A stretch of 64,000 bases of DNA from Cellulomonas sp. URHE0023 (GCF_000688475.1 NZ_JIAN01000005.1:744001-808000); one strand, 5' to 3'. Counted from the stretch's first letter, positions 17,318 through 26,697 are shown. Numbers and translations are program-made. Notes: generated by a model from the sequence alone, not told the origin.

Positions 17318-18393
17318 CCCCGATCGACTTCCTGACCTGGATGATCATCGCGCTGGCTGGACTGATCGCGATGCTCAGCGTTGTCCTCGTCGTTGCTCGG
17401 CTACGCCGGAACCTGCGGGAGCGCCGTCAGGCAGAGCTCCGCAAGGAGCCCCGGCGACTTCTCCTCGAGCTGGTCGCCGATCCCGAGGACGAGGCGGTCA
17501 CCCGGCTGCTCGCCGTGCCGGAGAAGGCCTGGCTGGCGCTGGAGCCGCTCGCCGTCGGGATGCTCGGCAAGGTGCGTGGCGAGGCGCGGGACTCCCTGGC
17601 GCGTGTGTTCGAGGAACGCGGAGTGGTCGAGACGGCACTGGCCGGCCTACGGCACCGCTCACCCGAGACGCGCGCCCGGGCCGCCCAGACGCTCGGCTAC
17701 CTCGCACGGGCGGACACCGCGGAGCCCGTCTGCGGCCTGCTGGCCGATCCCGAGCCCTACGTCCGGGTCGTGGCTGCGCGCGCCCTCGGTGCACTGGGGA
17801 GTGCGGACGCCGCCGGCCCGCTGCTCGACTCGCTGGAGCACGACGTGCCCGCCCAGGTCGTCGCGGCAGCCCTAGGACGTCTGGGGTCCGACGCCCTGCC
17901 CGTGCTGCACACGGCGCTGGACGCACCACAGCCTCGGACGCGGGCTACCGCGGTCGAGGCGCTCGCGCTGATCCGCTCCACCGCCTCCGTGGAGCCGCTC
18001 TCGGCGGTCCTGGCTCACGACGACACGCTGGACGTCAGGACGTCGGCCGCGCTGGCGCTGGGACGGATCGGCCAGCGCGCAGTGGTCGCACCGCTGCTGC
18101 TGGCGACCGACGACGCGAACCCCGAGGCCCTGCGCGCAGCGGCTGCTCGGGCGATCGGGACGACCGGCGCGACCTCGGCGGCCGCCGCGTTGGCCGTCCT
18201 GGTCGACGACAGCGACCAGCGCGTCGCGCACGAAGCCGCCCAGGCGCTCCGGCGGATCGGACCGGCCGGGGTGCTCGCGCTCGAGCAGATCGTCGGTCCC
18301 ATGAGCGACGACGGCAGGGCTCGGCAAGGCACCGGGCCGGCCCACGCGCGCGAAGCGCTGACACTCGCGCGGCTCGACCTGGACAGGCGATGA
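17314..18393 (+). CDS. membrane-anchored HEAT-repeat protein
   Basis: 359 residues. One N-terminal membrane helix (about 6-32) is followed by a basic stretch and then by a run of HEAT/PBS-like helical repeats, e.g. SPETRARAAQTLGYLARADT, PEPYVRVVAARALGALGSADA and similar units to residue 330. Such solenoids are protein-protein scaffolds. The gene is locked between the sensor kinase and the glycosyltransferase by ATGA overlaps at both ends, so it likely joins the kinase/receiver to the synthase at the inner face of the membrane. Confidence 0.85.
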   Translation: MTPIDFLTWMIIALAGLIAMLSVVLVVARLRRNLRERRQAELRKEPRRLLLELVADPEDEAVTRLLAVPEKAWLALEPLAVGMLGKVRGEARDSLARVFEERGVVETALAGLRHRSPETRARAAQTLGYLARADTAEPVCGLLADPEPYVRVVAARALGALGSADAAGPLLDSLEHDVPAQVVAAALGRLGSDALPVLHTALDAPQPRTRATAVEALALIRSTASVEPLSAVLAHDDTLDVRTSAALALGRIGQRAVVAPLLLATDDANPEALRAAAARAIGTTGATSAAAALAVLVDDSDQRVAHEAAQALRRIGPAGVLALEQIVGPMSDDGRARQGTGPAHAREALTLARLDLDRR

Positions 18394-21300
18394 CTGCCGT
18401 GGTCGACGTTGCATCATGGCTGCTCGAGCTTGCGAACCAGCTCATCCTCGTGTTCTTCGTCGCCGTCAACACGAGCTACCTGGTGCTGATCACCCTGGCC
18501 GCGGGCGAGTTCACCCGGCACATCCGCCGCACGCCCGTCGCAGGCGCCGAGGACCTGTTCCGCAGCCCACTGGCACCGTCCGTGTCGCTCGTCGTCCCCG
18601 CGTTCAACGAAGGACCCGTCATCGTGACGTCGGTCCAGGCCATGCTCGCCCTGCGGTACCCCCGCTTCGAGGTGCTCGTGGTCGACGACGGCTCCACGGA
18701 CGACACGTTCGACGCACTCCGCGACGCATTCGACCTGGTGGAGATCCCGCACGTGCAGCCGACGGGGCTCGACTACCGAGGCGAGGTCCGTTCGGTGCAC
18801 GTCGCTCGGAACGCCCCGGACGGGCTACGCGTGGTCCGCAAGACCAACGGCGGCAAGGCGGATGCGCTGAACGTCGGGATCGCGATGGCCGGTCAGGACC
18901 TCGTGTGCGTGGTCGACGCCGACTCGGTCCTCGACAACGACGCACTTCTCTCGCTCGTGAAGCCGTACGCCGACGACCCCACGCGCGTTGTCGCCGTCGG
19001 CGGCGTGGTGCGGATCGCCAACGGTTCACGCATCGAGGCGGGACGTGTGGTCGACGTCCGGATGCCACGCCAGTGGCTGGTCCAGATCCAGATCGTGGAG
19101 TACCTGCGCGCCTTCCTCACCGGCAGGACCGGGTGGTCGCGGCTGGGCAGCCTCGTGGTGATCTCCGGGGCCTGCGGACTCTTCCGGAGGGACGTCGTCC
19201 TGGAGATCGGCGGCATGGAGCTCGACACCGTCGGCGAGGACGCCGAGCTGGTGGTCCGGCTGCACCGCCGGCTGCGTGAGGCCGGACGCGAGTACCGGAT
19301 CGTCTTCGCAGCCGAGCCGGTCGCCTGGACCGAGGCGCCCGACAGCATGCGCATCCTGGGCCGCCAACGGCGGCGCTGGCACCGGGGCCTCACCGAGATG
19401 CTCATGCGGCATCGACGGATGATCGGCAATCCCCGCTACGGGCGGCTCGGCATGATGGCGCTGCCCTACTACCTGCTGTTCGAGCTCGTCGCACCGTTCG
19501 TCGAGGTCGTCGCCGTCGTCCTCCTGCCGGTCAGCCTCCTGCTGGGCATCATCGACACGCAGTTCGCGCTGCGATTCCTGCTTGCCGCCTACGGCTACGG
19601 GATCCTGGTCACGCTGTGCGCGGTGGTCCTCGAGGAGGCGTCGTTCGCCCGCTACCGGCGGTGGACCGACCTGGGGCGCACGCTCCTCGCGGCGGTGCTG
19701 GAGAACTTCGGGTACCGCCAGGTCCTCGCCGCCTTCCAGGTCCAGGGCACCTGGCAGGCGCTGAGGGGCAAGCGCGGTGGCTGGGGAACGATGACCCGCG
19801 TCGGATACGACGCCACCACACGTCGACGCCGCCCCACCCGGACGGCCGCGCTGCTCGCGGCGTCGGCCACCGTCGTCGTGGCTGCGCTGGCCTTCGTCGT
19901 CGTGAATCCTCTGGCCTCGGGCGACGACGAGCCGGAGCCCGAGGCGACGATCGCGCTGCTCGGTGCGCAGGACCTGCCCGACGCTCCACCGGCGGGCTCG
20001 TCCTGGGCCCCGAACCCGGTCGCAGTCGGCGGCCTGCAGGTCAACGCCCAGGCCGGCGCGACGGGGTTCTTCCTCCACACCGTGGGGGCCGAGCGCACCT
20101 TCCTTCCCGGGGTCGACGTCGGCGCCTCCACGCCCGGCCACCAGCCCGGTGAGCTCACGCTCGACGCGTCCGACTACCAACGGTGGTTCGACCTGATGGG
20201 GCGGATGGGCATCCGTGTCATCCGCAACTACACGATCCACCCGCCGGCGTTCTACACCCAGCTCGCTGCACACAACCAGGCCTGGCCCGATCAACCGCTC
20301 TACCTCGTCCAAGGGGTCTACCTGCCGGACGAGCTTTCCTACGTGCGGTCCGGCAACCTCTACGACCCGGCCGCTACCGACGCCTTCGACGCCGAGCTGC
20401 GGGACGCCTCCGCAGCGGTGTCCGGCGACCTGGTGCGCGAGCCGTCTCCGGGCAGAGCGAGCGGCACCTGGACCACGGACGTCAGCCCGTGGCTGATCGG
20501 CTGGATCATCGGCGTCGAGTGGGACGGGACGGCCGTCAGTGCGAGCGACGCGCTGAACCACGACGCCCCCGCCGGAGGTGGTGAGTTCTTCGGGAGCACA
20601 CCGGACGCGAGCCCGACGGAGCGGTGGCTGGCCGCACGCATGAACGGGCTCGCCGCCCAGGAGGTGGCGCGCGGCCGCAGCTCCCCGCTCGCGTTCGTCA
20701 ACTGGCCGACGACCGACCCGTTGGCACACCCCACCGAACCGAACGTGCTCGAGGACCTCGTCGGGATCGACGCCGAGCACGTGCTCCCCACAGCAGCCTG
20801 GCCGGGCGGGACCTTCGCGAGCTACCACGCGTACCCGTACTACCCGGACTTCCTGCGACTCGACACGGGCAGCGCCGACCCGTACGCGGCGTACCTCGCC
20901 ACGCTGCGCGACCACCACCGGCAGATGCCGGTCGTGGTGAGCGAGTTCGGCGTCCCGTCGTCGATCGGGAGCGCCCACAGCGCCGCGCTCGGCCGTTCCC
21001 AGGGCGACCACAGCGAGCAGGAGTCGATGGTGATGGACGCGGACATGCTTCGCCTGATCCGAGCGCAGGGCCTCGCCGGCGGCTTCGTGTTCTCCTGGAC
21101 CGACGAGTGGTTCAAGGCGACCTGGAACACCGAGAACCACCAGCTTCCGCCCGGGCGACGCCCCTTCTGGCACGACCAGCTGACCAACGAGCAGTACTTC
21201 GGGATCATCGCCACCGACCCGCTCGGGCCGGCCGGCGGTCTGCCCACCGCCCTTCCGGTGGACGGCTCGGGGCCTGCCGACGGGGCGTGGTGGTGGGTCG

Positions 21301-21959
21301 ACGAGAGCTACCTGCACCTGACGATCGGCCTGTCGTCGGACGACGCGCACCAGCTCACCGTCGGTCTGGACCCGCTGCCCGAGCTCACGGGCGAACCCCC
21401 GCCTGGCAGCCAAGACCGCCGTGCCGACACCGCGTTCACCCTGGACCCCGGCACCCAGGCCGGCCAGGCCTGGATCCGCCGGGAGCTCGACCCACTCCCC
21501 CTGGACTACGCCGTGCCGTCGGAGGCCCGTGACGCGAGCGTTCCCGGCTGGCTGCCGTACGAGCTCGTGATCAGCCGCGCACTGGAGGTGCCCGGCGTCG
21601 GCCCCCGACCGGTCGAGCTGTTCAACGCGGGCGCCCTCCGGTACGGCACGTTCGACCCCACCGACCCCGGCTTCGACAGCCGGGCGACCTGGCGCGTCGA
21701 CGAGTCGGACCTGGAGCTGCGCATCCCCTGGGGACTTGCCGGCTTCAGCGATCCGTCCACCTCGCACGTGCTCGTACCCGACGGCACCACCCCGCAGTCG
21801 CAGACGAGCCCAGGGATCACCGTGGTGCTCTCCGCCGGAGGAGTGGACCAGACGCTCGGGACGATCCCGGCCCAGCAGTGGGACGACGTCCGGTACGCCG
21901 AGCGGTTGAAGGGGTCCTCGGATGCTCTTCGCCTTGCGTTCATGGAGACAGGAGGATGA
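18390..21959 (+). CDS. GT2 membrane polysaccharide synthase fused to a glycoside-hydrolase-like domain
   Basis: 1189 residues. An N-terminal helix (about 14-37) precedes a processive GT2 domain with VVDD (97-100), the DAD metal site (176-178), ED catalytic base (283-284) and QRRRW (326-330). Several membrane helices follow (about 354-415), then a last helix at about 486-506. The rest is extracytoplasmic: a TIM-barrel hydrolase-like domain with candidate acid/base Glu710 (GVEWDG) and nucleophile Glu852 (SEFGVPSS), then a beta-rich tail. It probably makes, extrudes and trims or transfers a beta-linked exopolysaccharide. The polymer cannot be told from sequence. Confidence 0.85.
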   Translation: MTAVVDVASWLLELANQLILVFFVAVNTSYLVLITLAAGEFTRHIRRTPVAGAEDLFRSPLAPSVSLVVPAFNEGPVIVTSVQAMLALRYPRFEVLVVDDGSTDDTFDALRDAFDLVEIPHVQPTGLDYRGEVRSVHVARNAPDGLRVVRKTNGGKADALNVGIAMAGQDLVCVVDADSVLDNDALLSLVKPYADDPTRVVAVGGVVRIANGSRIEAGRVVDVRMPRQWLVQIQIVEYLRAFLTGRTGWSRLGSLVVISGACGLFRRDVVLEIGGMELDTVGEDAELVVRLHRRLREAGREYRIVFAAEPVAWTEAPDSMRILGRQRRRWHRGLTEMLMRHRRMIGNPRYGRLGMMALPYYLLFELVAPFVEVVAVVLLPVSLLLGIIDTQFALRFLLAAYGYGILVTLCAVVLEEASFARYRRWTDLGRTLLAAVLENFGYRQVLAAFQVQGTWQALRGKRGGWGTMTRVGYDATTRRRRPTRTAALLAASATVVVAALAFVVVNPLASGDDEPEPEATIALLGAQDLPDAPPAGSSWAPNPVAVGGLQVNAQAGATGFFLHTVGAERTFLPGVDVGASTPGHQPGELTLDASDYQRWFDLMGRMGIRVIRNYTIHPPAFYTQLAAHNQAWPDQPLYLVQGVYLPDELSYVRSGNLYDPAATDAFDAELRDASAAVSGDLVREPSPGRASGTWTTDVSPWLIGWIIGVEWDGTAVSASDALNHDAPAGGGEFFGSTPDASPTERWLAARMNGLAAQEVARGRSSPLAFVNWPTTDPLAHPTEPNVLEDLVGIDAEHVLPTAAWPGGTFASYHAYPYYPDFLRLDTGSADPYAAYLATLRDHHRQMPVVVSEFGVPSSIGSAHSAALGRSQGDHSEQESMVMDADMLRLIRAQGLAGGFVFSWTDEWFKATWNTENHQLPPGRRPFWHDQLTNEQYFGIIATDPLGPAGGLPTALPVDGSGPADGAWWWVDESYLHLTIGLSSDDAHQLTVGLDPLPELTGEPPPGSQDRRADTAFTLDPGTQAGQAWIRRELDPLPLDYAVPSEARDASVPGWLPYELVISRALEVPGVGPRPVELFNAGALRYGTFDPTDPGFDSRATWRVDESDLELRIPWGLAGFSDPSTSHVLVPDGTTPQSQTSPGITVVLSAGGVDQTLGTIPAQQWDDVRYAERLKGSSDALRLAFMETGG

Positions 21960-22013
21960 GCCTCCCGACCTCTCGACGAGCGGCAGCGGCTCGACGCACC
22001 TAACCTTCCGGGC

Positions 22014-22685
22014 ATGCGCCCGCTCCCCGTCCGCCGCCGCGCGCTCACGCGTGCAGCCGTGTTCGGGATCGCCTTCACCGTTCCGGTCGCCCTGCTCGCC
22101 TACCTGGTGCGCGCCCAGGTCACCGGCGTCCTGCGGCTCGACCACCAGGCGATCCTCGCCGCCACCGACGTCACCCGGGAGCACCCCGAGCTGCGGCACG
22201 CACTGCTCGTCTGGCAGGAGCTCTTCCAGGCACGGTGGCTCAACCTTGCGGCGACGCTGGTGTGCGTATGGGTCTGGCGCCGGCACGGCCTGACCACGCG
22301 CGCGCTCTGGGCCTTCCTCACGATCATGGCCGCCTGGGGGCTCCAGCTCGGCGCGAAAGGGCTGGTGCAGCGCACGCGCCCGGTGGTCGAGGACGCCGTC
22401 GCGCACGCCCCGGGATCGAGCTTCCCGTCCGGGCACGCGACCAACACCGCTGCCGTGGCCGTCACCGTGACCTTGCTGGTCTGGCCCTTGCTCGGCCCGC
22501 GTGGACGGATCGTCGTGCCGGTCGTCGCCACCACGTGCGTCCTGCTCACCGGACTCGACCGGGTCATGCTCGGCGTGCACTTTCCTTCCGACGTTGTCGC
22601 CGGGTTCGCACTCGGGACCGCCCTCGCGGGCGCGTCCTACCTGGGCTACAGCGGCTGGTCCGCAGTCACCGACGAGAGGCCCTGA
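22014..22685 (+). CDS. PAP2-family membrane phosphatase (first of a pair)
   Basis: 223 residues, multi-span. The three PAP2 motifs are present: KGLVQRTRP, PSGHA and DRVMLGVHFPSDV. It follows the synthase gene after 54 bp. Substrates of the family include undecaprenyl pyrophosphate, phosphatidic acid and other lipid phosphates; here it may recycle a lipid carrier for the polymer made upstream. Its stop overlaps the next start (TGATG). Confidence 0.88.
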   Translation: MRPLPVRRRALTRAAVFGIAFTVPVALLAYLVRAQVTGVLRLDHQAILAATDVTREHPELRHALLVWQELFQARWLNLAATLVCVWVWRRHGLTTRALWAFLTIMAAWGLQLGAKGLVQRTRPVVEDAVAHAPGSSFPSGHATNTAAVAVTVTLLVWPLLGPRGRIVVPVVATTCVLLTGLDRVMLGVHFPSDVVAGFALGTALAGASYLGYSGWSAVTDERP

Positions 22686-23422
22686 TGCACACCTTCCTGC
22701 ACCGCTACGAGCTCGACTCGTCCGCCCCGACCGGTCGAGCGGCGCTCCGCGACATCGGCGTCCGGGTCCTCGCGCCCGCGGTCGCCCTGTGGGTGGTCGT
22801 CGTCGCTGTCGGCCTGCTCATCGTCGGGCCGCTGGACGATCTGCCGGGCGAGCAGGATGTGAACCGTTGGTTCGAGTCGATCCGGACACCCGCACTGAAC
22901 TCGGTCACCGCGGTGCTCTCGGCGATCGGCACCACCGAGTTCATCATCGGCGCGTGCCTGCTGTTCGTCGCCCTGTTCTGGTGGCGGACGAAGCAGTGGT
23001 GGCTCGCGATCGTGCCGCCGCAGGCGATCGCGGTGCAGGCGATCGTCTTCATGACCGCGGCGCTCGTGGTCGGGCGCGAGCGTCCCGACGTCGAGCACCT
23101 GGACGACTCACCCCCGACGTCGGCGTACCCCAGCGGGCACACCGGCGCCTCGACCGCGTTCTACGTCACGCTCGCGATGGTGGCGCAACGGATCCGCAAC
23201 CCGATCCTGCGCGCCGTCGTGACCGTCCTCTGCCTCCTCGTCCCTCTGGGCGTCGGCACCGCTCGCCTGTACCGCGGGATGCACCACCCCACCGACGTGC
23301 TCATGGGGTTCCTCAACGGGCTGGTGTGCGCGTTCCTGGCGTGGAACTACCTGCGACGGGACACCTCGGGGGGACGGGGAGGACCCGCTCAGGTCCCCTC
23401 GATCACCTCGACGGCACGCTGA
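22685..23422 (+). CDS. PAP2-family membrane phosphatase (second of a pair)
   Basis: 245 residues starting ATGCAC at 22685; the frame is open further upstream inside the first PAP2 gene, so the coupled ATG is used. Motifs are GRERPD, YPSGHTG and RLYRGMHHPTDV. Five or six membrane helices. It overlaps the 3' end of the convergent CHAT-like gene by 20 bp. Confidence 0.88.
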   Translation: MHTFLHRYELDSSAPTGRAALRDIGVRVLAPAVALWVVVVAVGLLIVGPLDDLPGEQDVNRWFESIRTPALNSVTAVLSAIGTTEFIIGACLLFVALFWWRTKQWWLAIVPPQAIAVQAIVFMTAALVVGRERPDVEHLDDSPPTSAYPSGHTGASTAFYVTLAMVAQRIRNPILRAVVTVLCLLVPLGVGTARLYRGMHHPTDVLMGFLNGLVCAFLAWNYLRRDTSGGRGGPAQVPSITSTAR

Positions 23423-25220
23423 GCGCTGTCGTGCTCGCGAGGTTGCTGCTCACCTGGTGCCAGTAGCCCCAGAACCCTGCGATGCAGACGCGCGAGTCGT
23501 CGCCTTCCTGAGGGCACGGACCCGCGACGCAGGACGGTTCGTCGGGGCCGTGGTGCTCGTCGTCGCTCGACGGCTCGCCGACGAGCGCCCCGAGCCACTC
23601 CATCGTCGCGTCACAGACGCTCAGCTCTCCGAGGGGCGCCGTGGTGCGCAGCGGGAAGTCGTAGAGGAACTGCACCGGGACGACCAGATCGGCGTCCTGC
23701 TCCACCGCGAGCTGGACCACACCACGTGGCGTCAGCTTCTCGCGCAGTCGGGCGGCCAGGTCGGGGAACCGGTCGAGCGCCTCGCTGAGGTCCTCCCAGA
23801 CCGGCCGACCGGCTCGGGCGAGCGCAACCAGGTGGGTCGCCACGTACTGGGGATCCCCGAGCGCGGCCCAGTTCCACGAGTGCCACGTGACCGCACCCTG
23901 CACGTAGGGCTCGCGCGTGACCCACGTGACCTCGTCGATCGCGACCCGGACGGCATCGACGAAGGCGGACACCCGGTACGACGGGAGATACACCTGCGCG
24001 GCCTCGATGCCGTCCTCGTCCGCCAGCAGGAACGAGAAGCCCTGCATCCCGGCGCCGCCGCCACTGGCGCAGAGCGCGAGCGTGGCCGTGTCGAGCCCTG
24101 CGAGGGCCGCCGGAGCCGCGAGGTCCTCGACGAGCTGGAACGTCGTCTGGGCCGACGACTCCGTGTCGCCCTCACCGACGACGACGGTGACCTGCTCGAC
24201 GTGGACGACGACCCCACGGACTGCCAGCACGCACCGCACCCGCCAGTCGCCCGGGTGGTCCGGTGCCTGGAGCGCGAAGTAGAGGCGGCGTGAGTCGCCG
24301 TTGCCGACCGGGCCACGGCCCGCGGGGCGCGTCACGGCGAACGGTCCGTCCGGCGAGATGCGCAGCTGGCCGGACGGCTGGCTCTCGAGCGGCTCGTCGC
24401 CGGACGCGTCAGGGAGCACGACGACGTCGATCAGCTCGCGAGGGGTCCGCTTCGGGAGCGAGAACCGAGGCAAGGGCGCGGGAGCGTCGTCGTCCGGCTG
24501 CTGCGGCCCCACACTGACGGAGAACCAGATGTGGCTCCCCGGCTCGACCCACGGCTGGTGCTCGGCCGGGCCCGTGGCGGCGAGGATGGCGACGTTGACG
24601 CGAGGACCCGCGGGCGGCTGGTACATCGGCAGGGCCGCGGCACGCCGTCGAGGACGAAGTCCGCGAAAGAGCGACAGTCGCTCGAGGATCGAGCGCTCAG
24701 ATCCCGTTTCGGCGTGCGCGCTCTCCCACGCCTGACGGTCGTGAATGTCCCATTCGAGGGCTTCGGTGTTGGCCGTGAACTCCTTCAGATGCCAGAACGC
24801 GTCGCCGTCGAGAACTATCCCGAGAATCCTGTGAGCAGCGCGCACGACGTCGATACCCGCGTGCGTGGCCGGTCCGGCCAGTTCCGGGTCGCGGTACATC
24901 CGGCGGTCGAGCAGTCGCGCCACCGCAGACGCCACGTCGTCGGCCGAGGCCACACCGAGTGCCACGAGGAACGCATCGACCGATTCGCCGAAGATCCGCG
25001 CGTCCGAGGGGCCGTAGGGCTCATCTCGTTCCGGCCCGCGCAGCAGGACGTCGAGGCCGAGCTCCGGCCACGTCCCCCGCAGGGAGACGCGCAGGCTCCG
25101 CAGCGCCGTGACCCACTCGCGCTCGACGAGAGTCGACGGAAGCTCCATGTCCCAGGATTCGTCGAGGGCGCGGACGGCCGCGTCACGGAGCATCTCCAGA
25201 ACATCGCGCTGAGCGACCAC
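23403..25220 (-). CDS. CHAT-protease-like protein lacking the catalytic C-terminus
   Basis: 605 residues. An N-terminal helical region (1-170) looks like an effector-associated adaptor. A middle beta-rich region carries WHSWNW and a long helix pair. The C-terminal part (VVPVQFLYDFPL, then VCIAGFWGYWHQ about 29 residues from the end) resembles the opening of the CHAT domain in actinobacterial CHAT proteins, where a GFWGFRH motif precedes the catalytic His and Cys. Here the frame ends right after it, so the active site appears to be missing. Assignment is tentative; it may be a degraded conflict-system or cell-death effector, or a binding module. Confidence 0.5.
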   Translation of the reverse strand: MVAQRDVLEMLRDAAVRALDESWDMELPSTLVEREWVTALRSLRVSLRGTWPELGLDVLLRGPERDEPYGPSDARIFGESVDAFLVALGVASADDVASAVARLLDRRMYRDPELAGPATHAGIDVVRAAHRILGIVLDGDAFWHLKEFTANTEALEWDIHDRQAWESAHAETGSERSILERLSLFRGLRPRRRAAALPMYQPPAGPRVNVAILAATGPAEHQPWVEPGSHIWFSVSVGPQQPDDDAPAPLPRFSLPKRTPRELIDVVVLPDASGDEPLESQPSGQLRISPDGPFAVTRPAGRGPVGNGDSRRLYFALQAPDHPGDWRVRCVLAVRGVVVHVEQVTVVVGEGDTESSAQTTFQLVEDLAAPAALAGLDTATLALCASGGGAGMQGFSFLLADEDGIEAAQVYLPSYRVSAFVDAVRVAIDEVTWVTREPYVQGAVTWHSWNWAALGDPQYVATHLVALARAGRPVWEDLSEALDRFPDLAARLREKLTPRGVVQLAVEQDADLVVPVQFLYDFPLRTTAPLGELSVCDATMEWLGALVGEPSSDDEHHGPDEPSCVAGPCPQEGDDSRVCIAGFWGYWHQVSSNLASTTALSVPSR

Positions 25221-25385
25221 CCTGGGCTCCTTTCCTCGTCGACAGGCCCGGCGACATTACCCATCGGCACATGCGCTCGAACTCACGGCGACGGGCGAAA
25301 TGATCGGGCAAACCATCGACGATCGGGCCGTACCAGCCCAGACTCAGCGGGTGAACTGCAGCACGCCCCGTGTCGTGGAACGACC

Positions 25386-25428
25386 GAACCCCGCGTGAGA
25401 GCCCGGATCGGGCTCTCACGCGGGGTTC
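25386..25428. terminator. 20-bp perfect hairpin terminator
   Basis: GAACCCCGCGTGAGAGCCCG is followed by a three-base loop GAT and its exact complement. It lies about 110 bp beyond the stop of the minus-strand secreted-protein gene and about 165 bp upstream of the CHAT-like gene, so it isolates the two. The rest of the 25221-25538 gap shows nothing convincing. Confidence 0.8.
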
Positions 25429-25538
25429 GTCTCAACTCAGGTGCCGCTCGCATGACATCCGCCCGAGCGCTCACACCGCAAGCCGCTGACCTGCCCTCCG
25501 CGCCGGCCGACGGGACTGGTCCGGAGGGCCGACGTCAA

Positions 25539-25817
25539 CTAGCGCGACACGTAGTCGAACCTGTAGACGGTCTTGTTGATGTCCCAGACGCCGGGCAGGA
25601 CCTGCGGGACGACGCCGTAGCACGACCTCGTGATCCGGACGCCGCCGTGGAGCTCGTAGGAGCCCTGGATGCTCAGGCAGGTGGCCTTCGTGGCGTACGT
25701 GGGGCTGGTCGCGGCCGAGGCCGACGTGGCAAGCACCCCGCCCGTCGCCGTGACAGCGAGCGCGGCGACCGCAAAACCCCGTACCAGGTGCCGACGAACC
25801 GCTGGGGTGTGTGCCAT
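25539..25817 (-). CDS. small secreted protein with two cysteines
   Basis: 92 residues from ATG 25817 with AAGGAGA upstream. A basic N-terminus and hydrophobic core ending ATSASA give a Sec signal cleaved near residue 35. The mature part of about 57 residues has two cysteines (ATCLSI and RSCYGV) likely forming one disulfide, and ends VYRFDYVSR. No family is recognised. It is monocistronic, with a strong hairpin downstream. Confidence 0.75.
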   Translation of the reverse strand: MAHTPAVRRHLVRGFAVAALAVTATGGVLATSASAATSPTYATKATCLSIQGSYELHGGVRITRSCYGVVPQVLPGVWDINKTVYRFDYVSR

Positions 25818-26384
25818 GGGACTCTCCTTCTCGGCCTCGACGACCGACGAGTGATTCAAGCGACGGGGGATCGTAGCAACCGAGTTGCCCTGGTTTGGGG
25901 CGAACGGAGGGTCGCGCGGCCCGAAGATCGCCTGCAGTGCAGCAGGGGGCCACGGATCCAACCGCCGAGCTCGGCCGCCGCGATCTGAACCACACGATGG
26001 TCGCGCGTCTCCTCGTGCGCGGTGGTCGTACGACGGCGTCGCGGGGGCCGCTCGAGCAGCAGAACGAGATGCAGCGCCGGGCCTCGACCTGTGACTGGCC
26101 CGAGATTGGCCGCGTTGTCGGATAGCGACAACGTGCCGATTCTGATCGGTTTCAGGCCCTGGCGACGGCTGGCGGCTCCCCCCGATGAGATAGCACTGGC
26201 TATCTCCGCGAGGAGGCGGCGTGCGATCGACTTCTGGCAACCGGACTGTGGTGCCCGCTGGCGCCATGTGTGGACGCCTTCTCGCCAGCCCTTGCCGCGA
26301 GGCTGGATGCCCCTACGATCAGCGCGAAGCACCACGTCAGGCGGTTCTCGCGAGCGACGGCGTCCAGCGCCGCAAGGAGGCACG
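25818..26384. other. 567-bp intergenic region with two inverted repeats
   Basis: No supported gene on either strand. TTGTCG-N5-CGACAA at 26115-26131 and GAGATAGC-N4-GCTATCTC at 26187-26206 are perfect inverted repeats of operator size. The second is followed by a purine-rich GAGGAGG but no credible ORF. A possible promoter is listed separately. Confidence 0.5.
26292..26319 (+). promoter_or_regulatory. possible promoter for the 79-residue gene
   Basis: TTGCCG (26292-26297) and TACGAT (26314-26319), spacer 16 bp, about 60 bp before the ATG. Confidence 0.4.
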
Positions 26385-26624
26385 ATGACCCCGGATCAGA
26401 GGGCGGCGGAGGTTCGAGCGTTCGAGGCGGCGGCGAAGCTGAAGCTTGGCACGTGGGAGAGCGTCGAGTCAGCTGCGATCCTTGCCCTCGCCTGCCCGTC
26501 GAATGGCGAGAGTCAGCGGCTGCTCGCGTCCGCCGGGACCGCGGCCGAAGGGTTGAAGGCCGGCAACTGGGAGAGTGTGCGCGCCTTGGCCTGGCTGGCG
26601 AAGGCGCGTCGCGAGTTGGGCTGA
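26385..26624 (+). CDS. hypothetical small helical protein
   Basis: 79 residues with a strong AAGGAGG site eight bases before ATG. Two copies of a LK.G.WESV..... motif (LKLGTWESVESAA and LKAGNWESVRALA) suggest an internal duplication of a helical hairpin. No signal peptide or membrane segment. Function unknown. Confidence 0.65.
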   Translation: MTPDQRAAEVRAFEAAAKLKLGTWESVESAAILALACPSNGESQRLLASAGTAAEGLKAGNWESVRALAWLAKARRELG

Positions 26625-26697
26625 GACCCGAGGCAACTCCCTCTTCGTCGACGTCCCGGCGCGGGTGCGGCGGCCAAGCACGGAGCAACGGGAACGA

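Noticed and set aside
19026..22580. 1184-residue open frame on the minus strand
   Set aside because: It is the antisense shadow of the GT2::hydrolase and PAP2 genes; composition is Arg/Gly/Val/His-rich with no domain, as expected for high-GC shadow frames.
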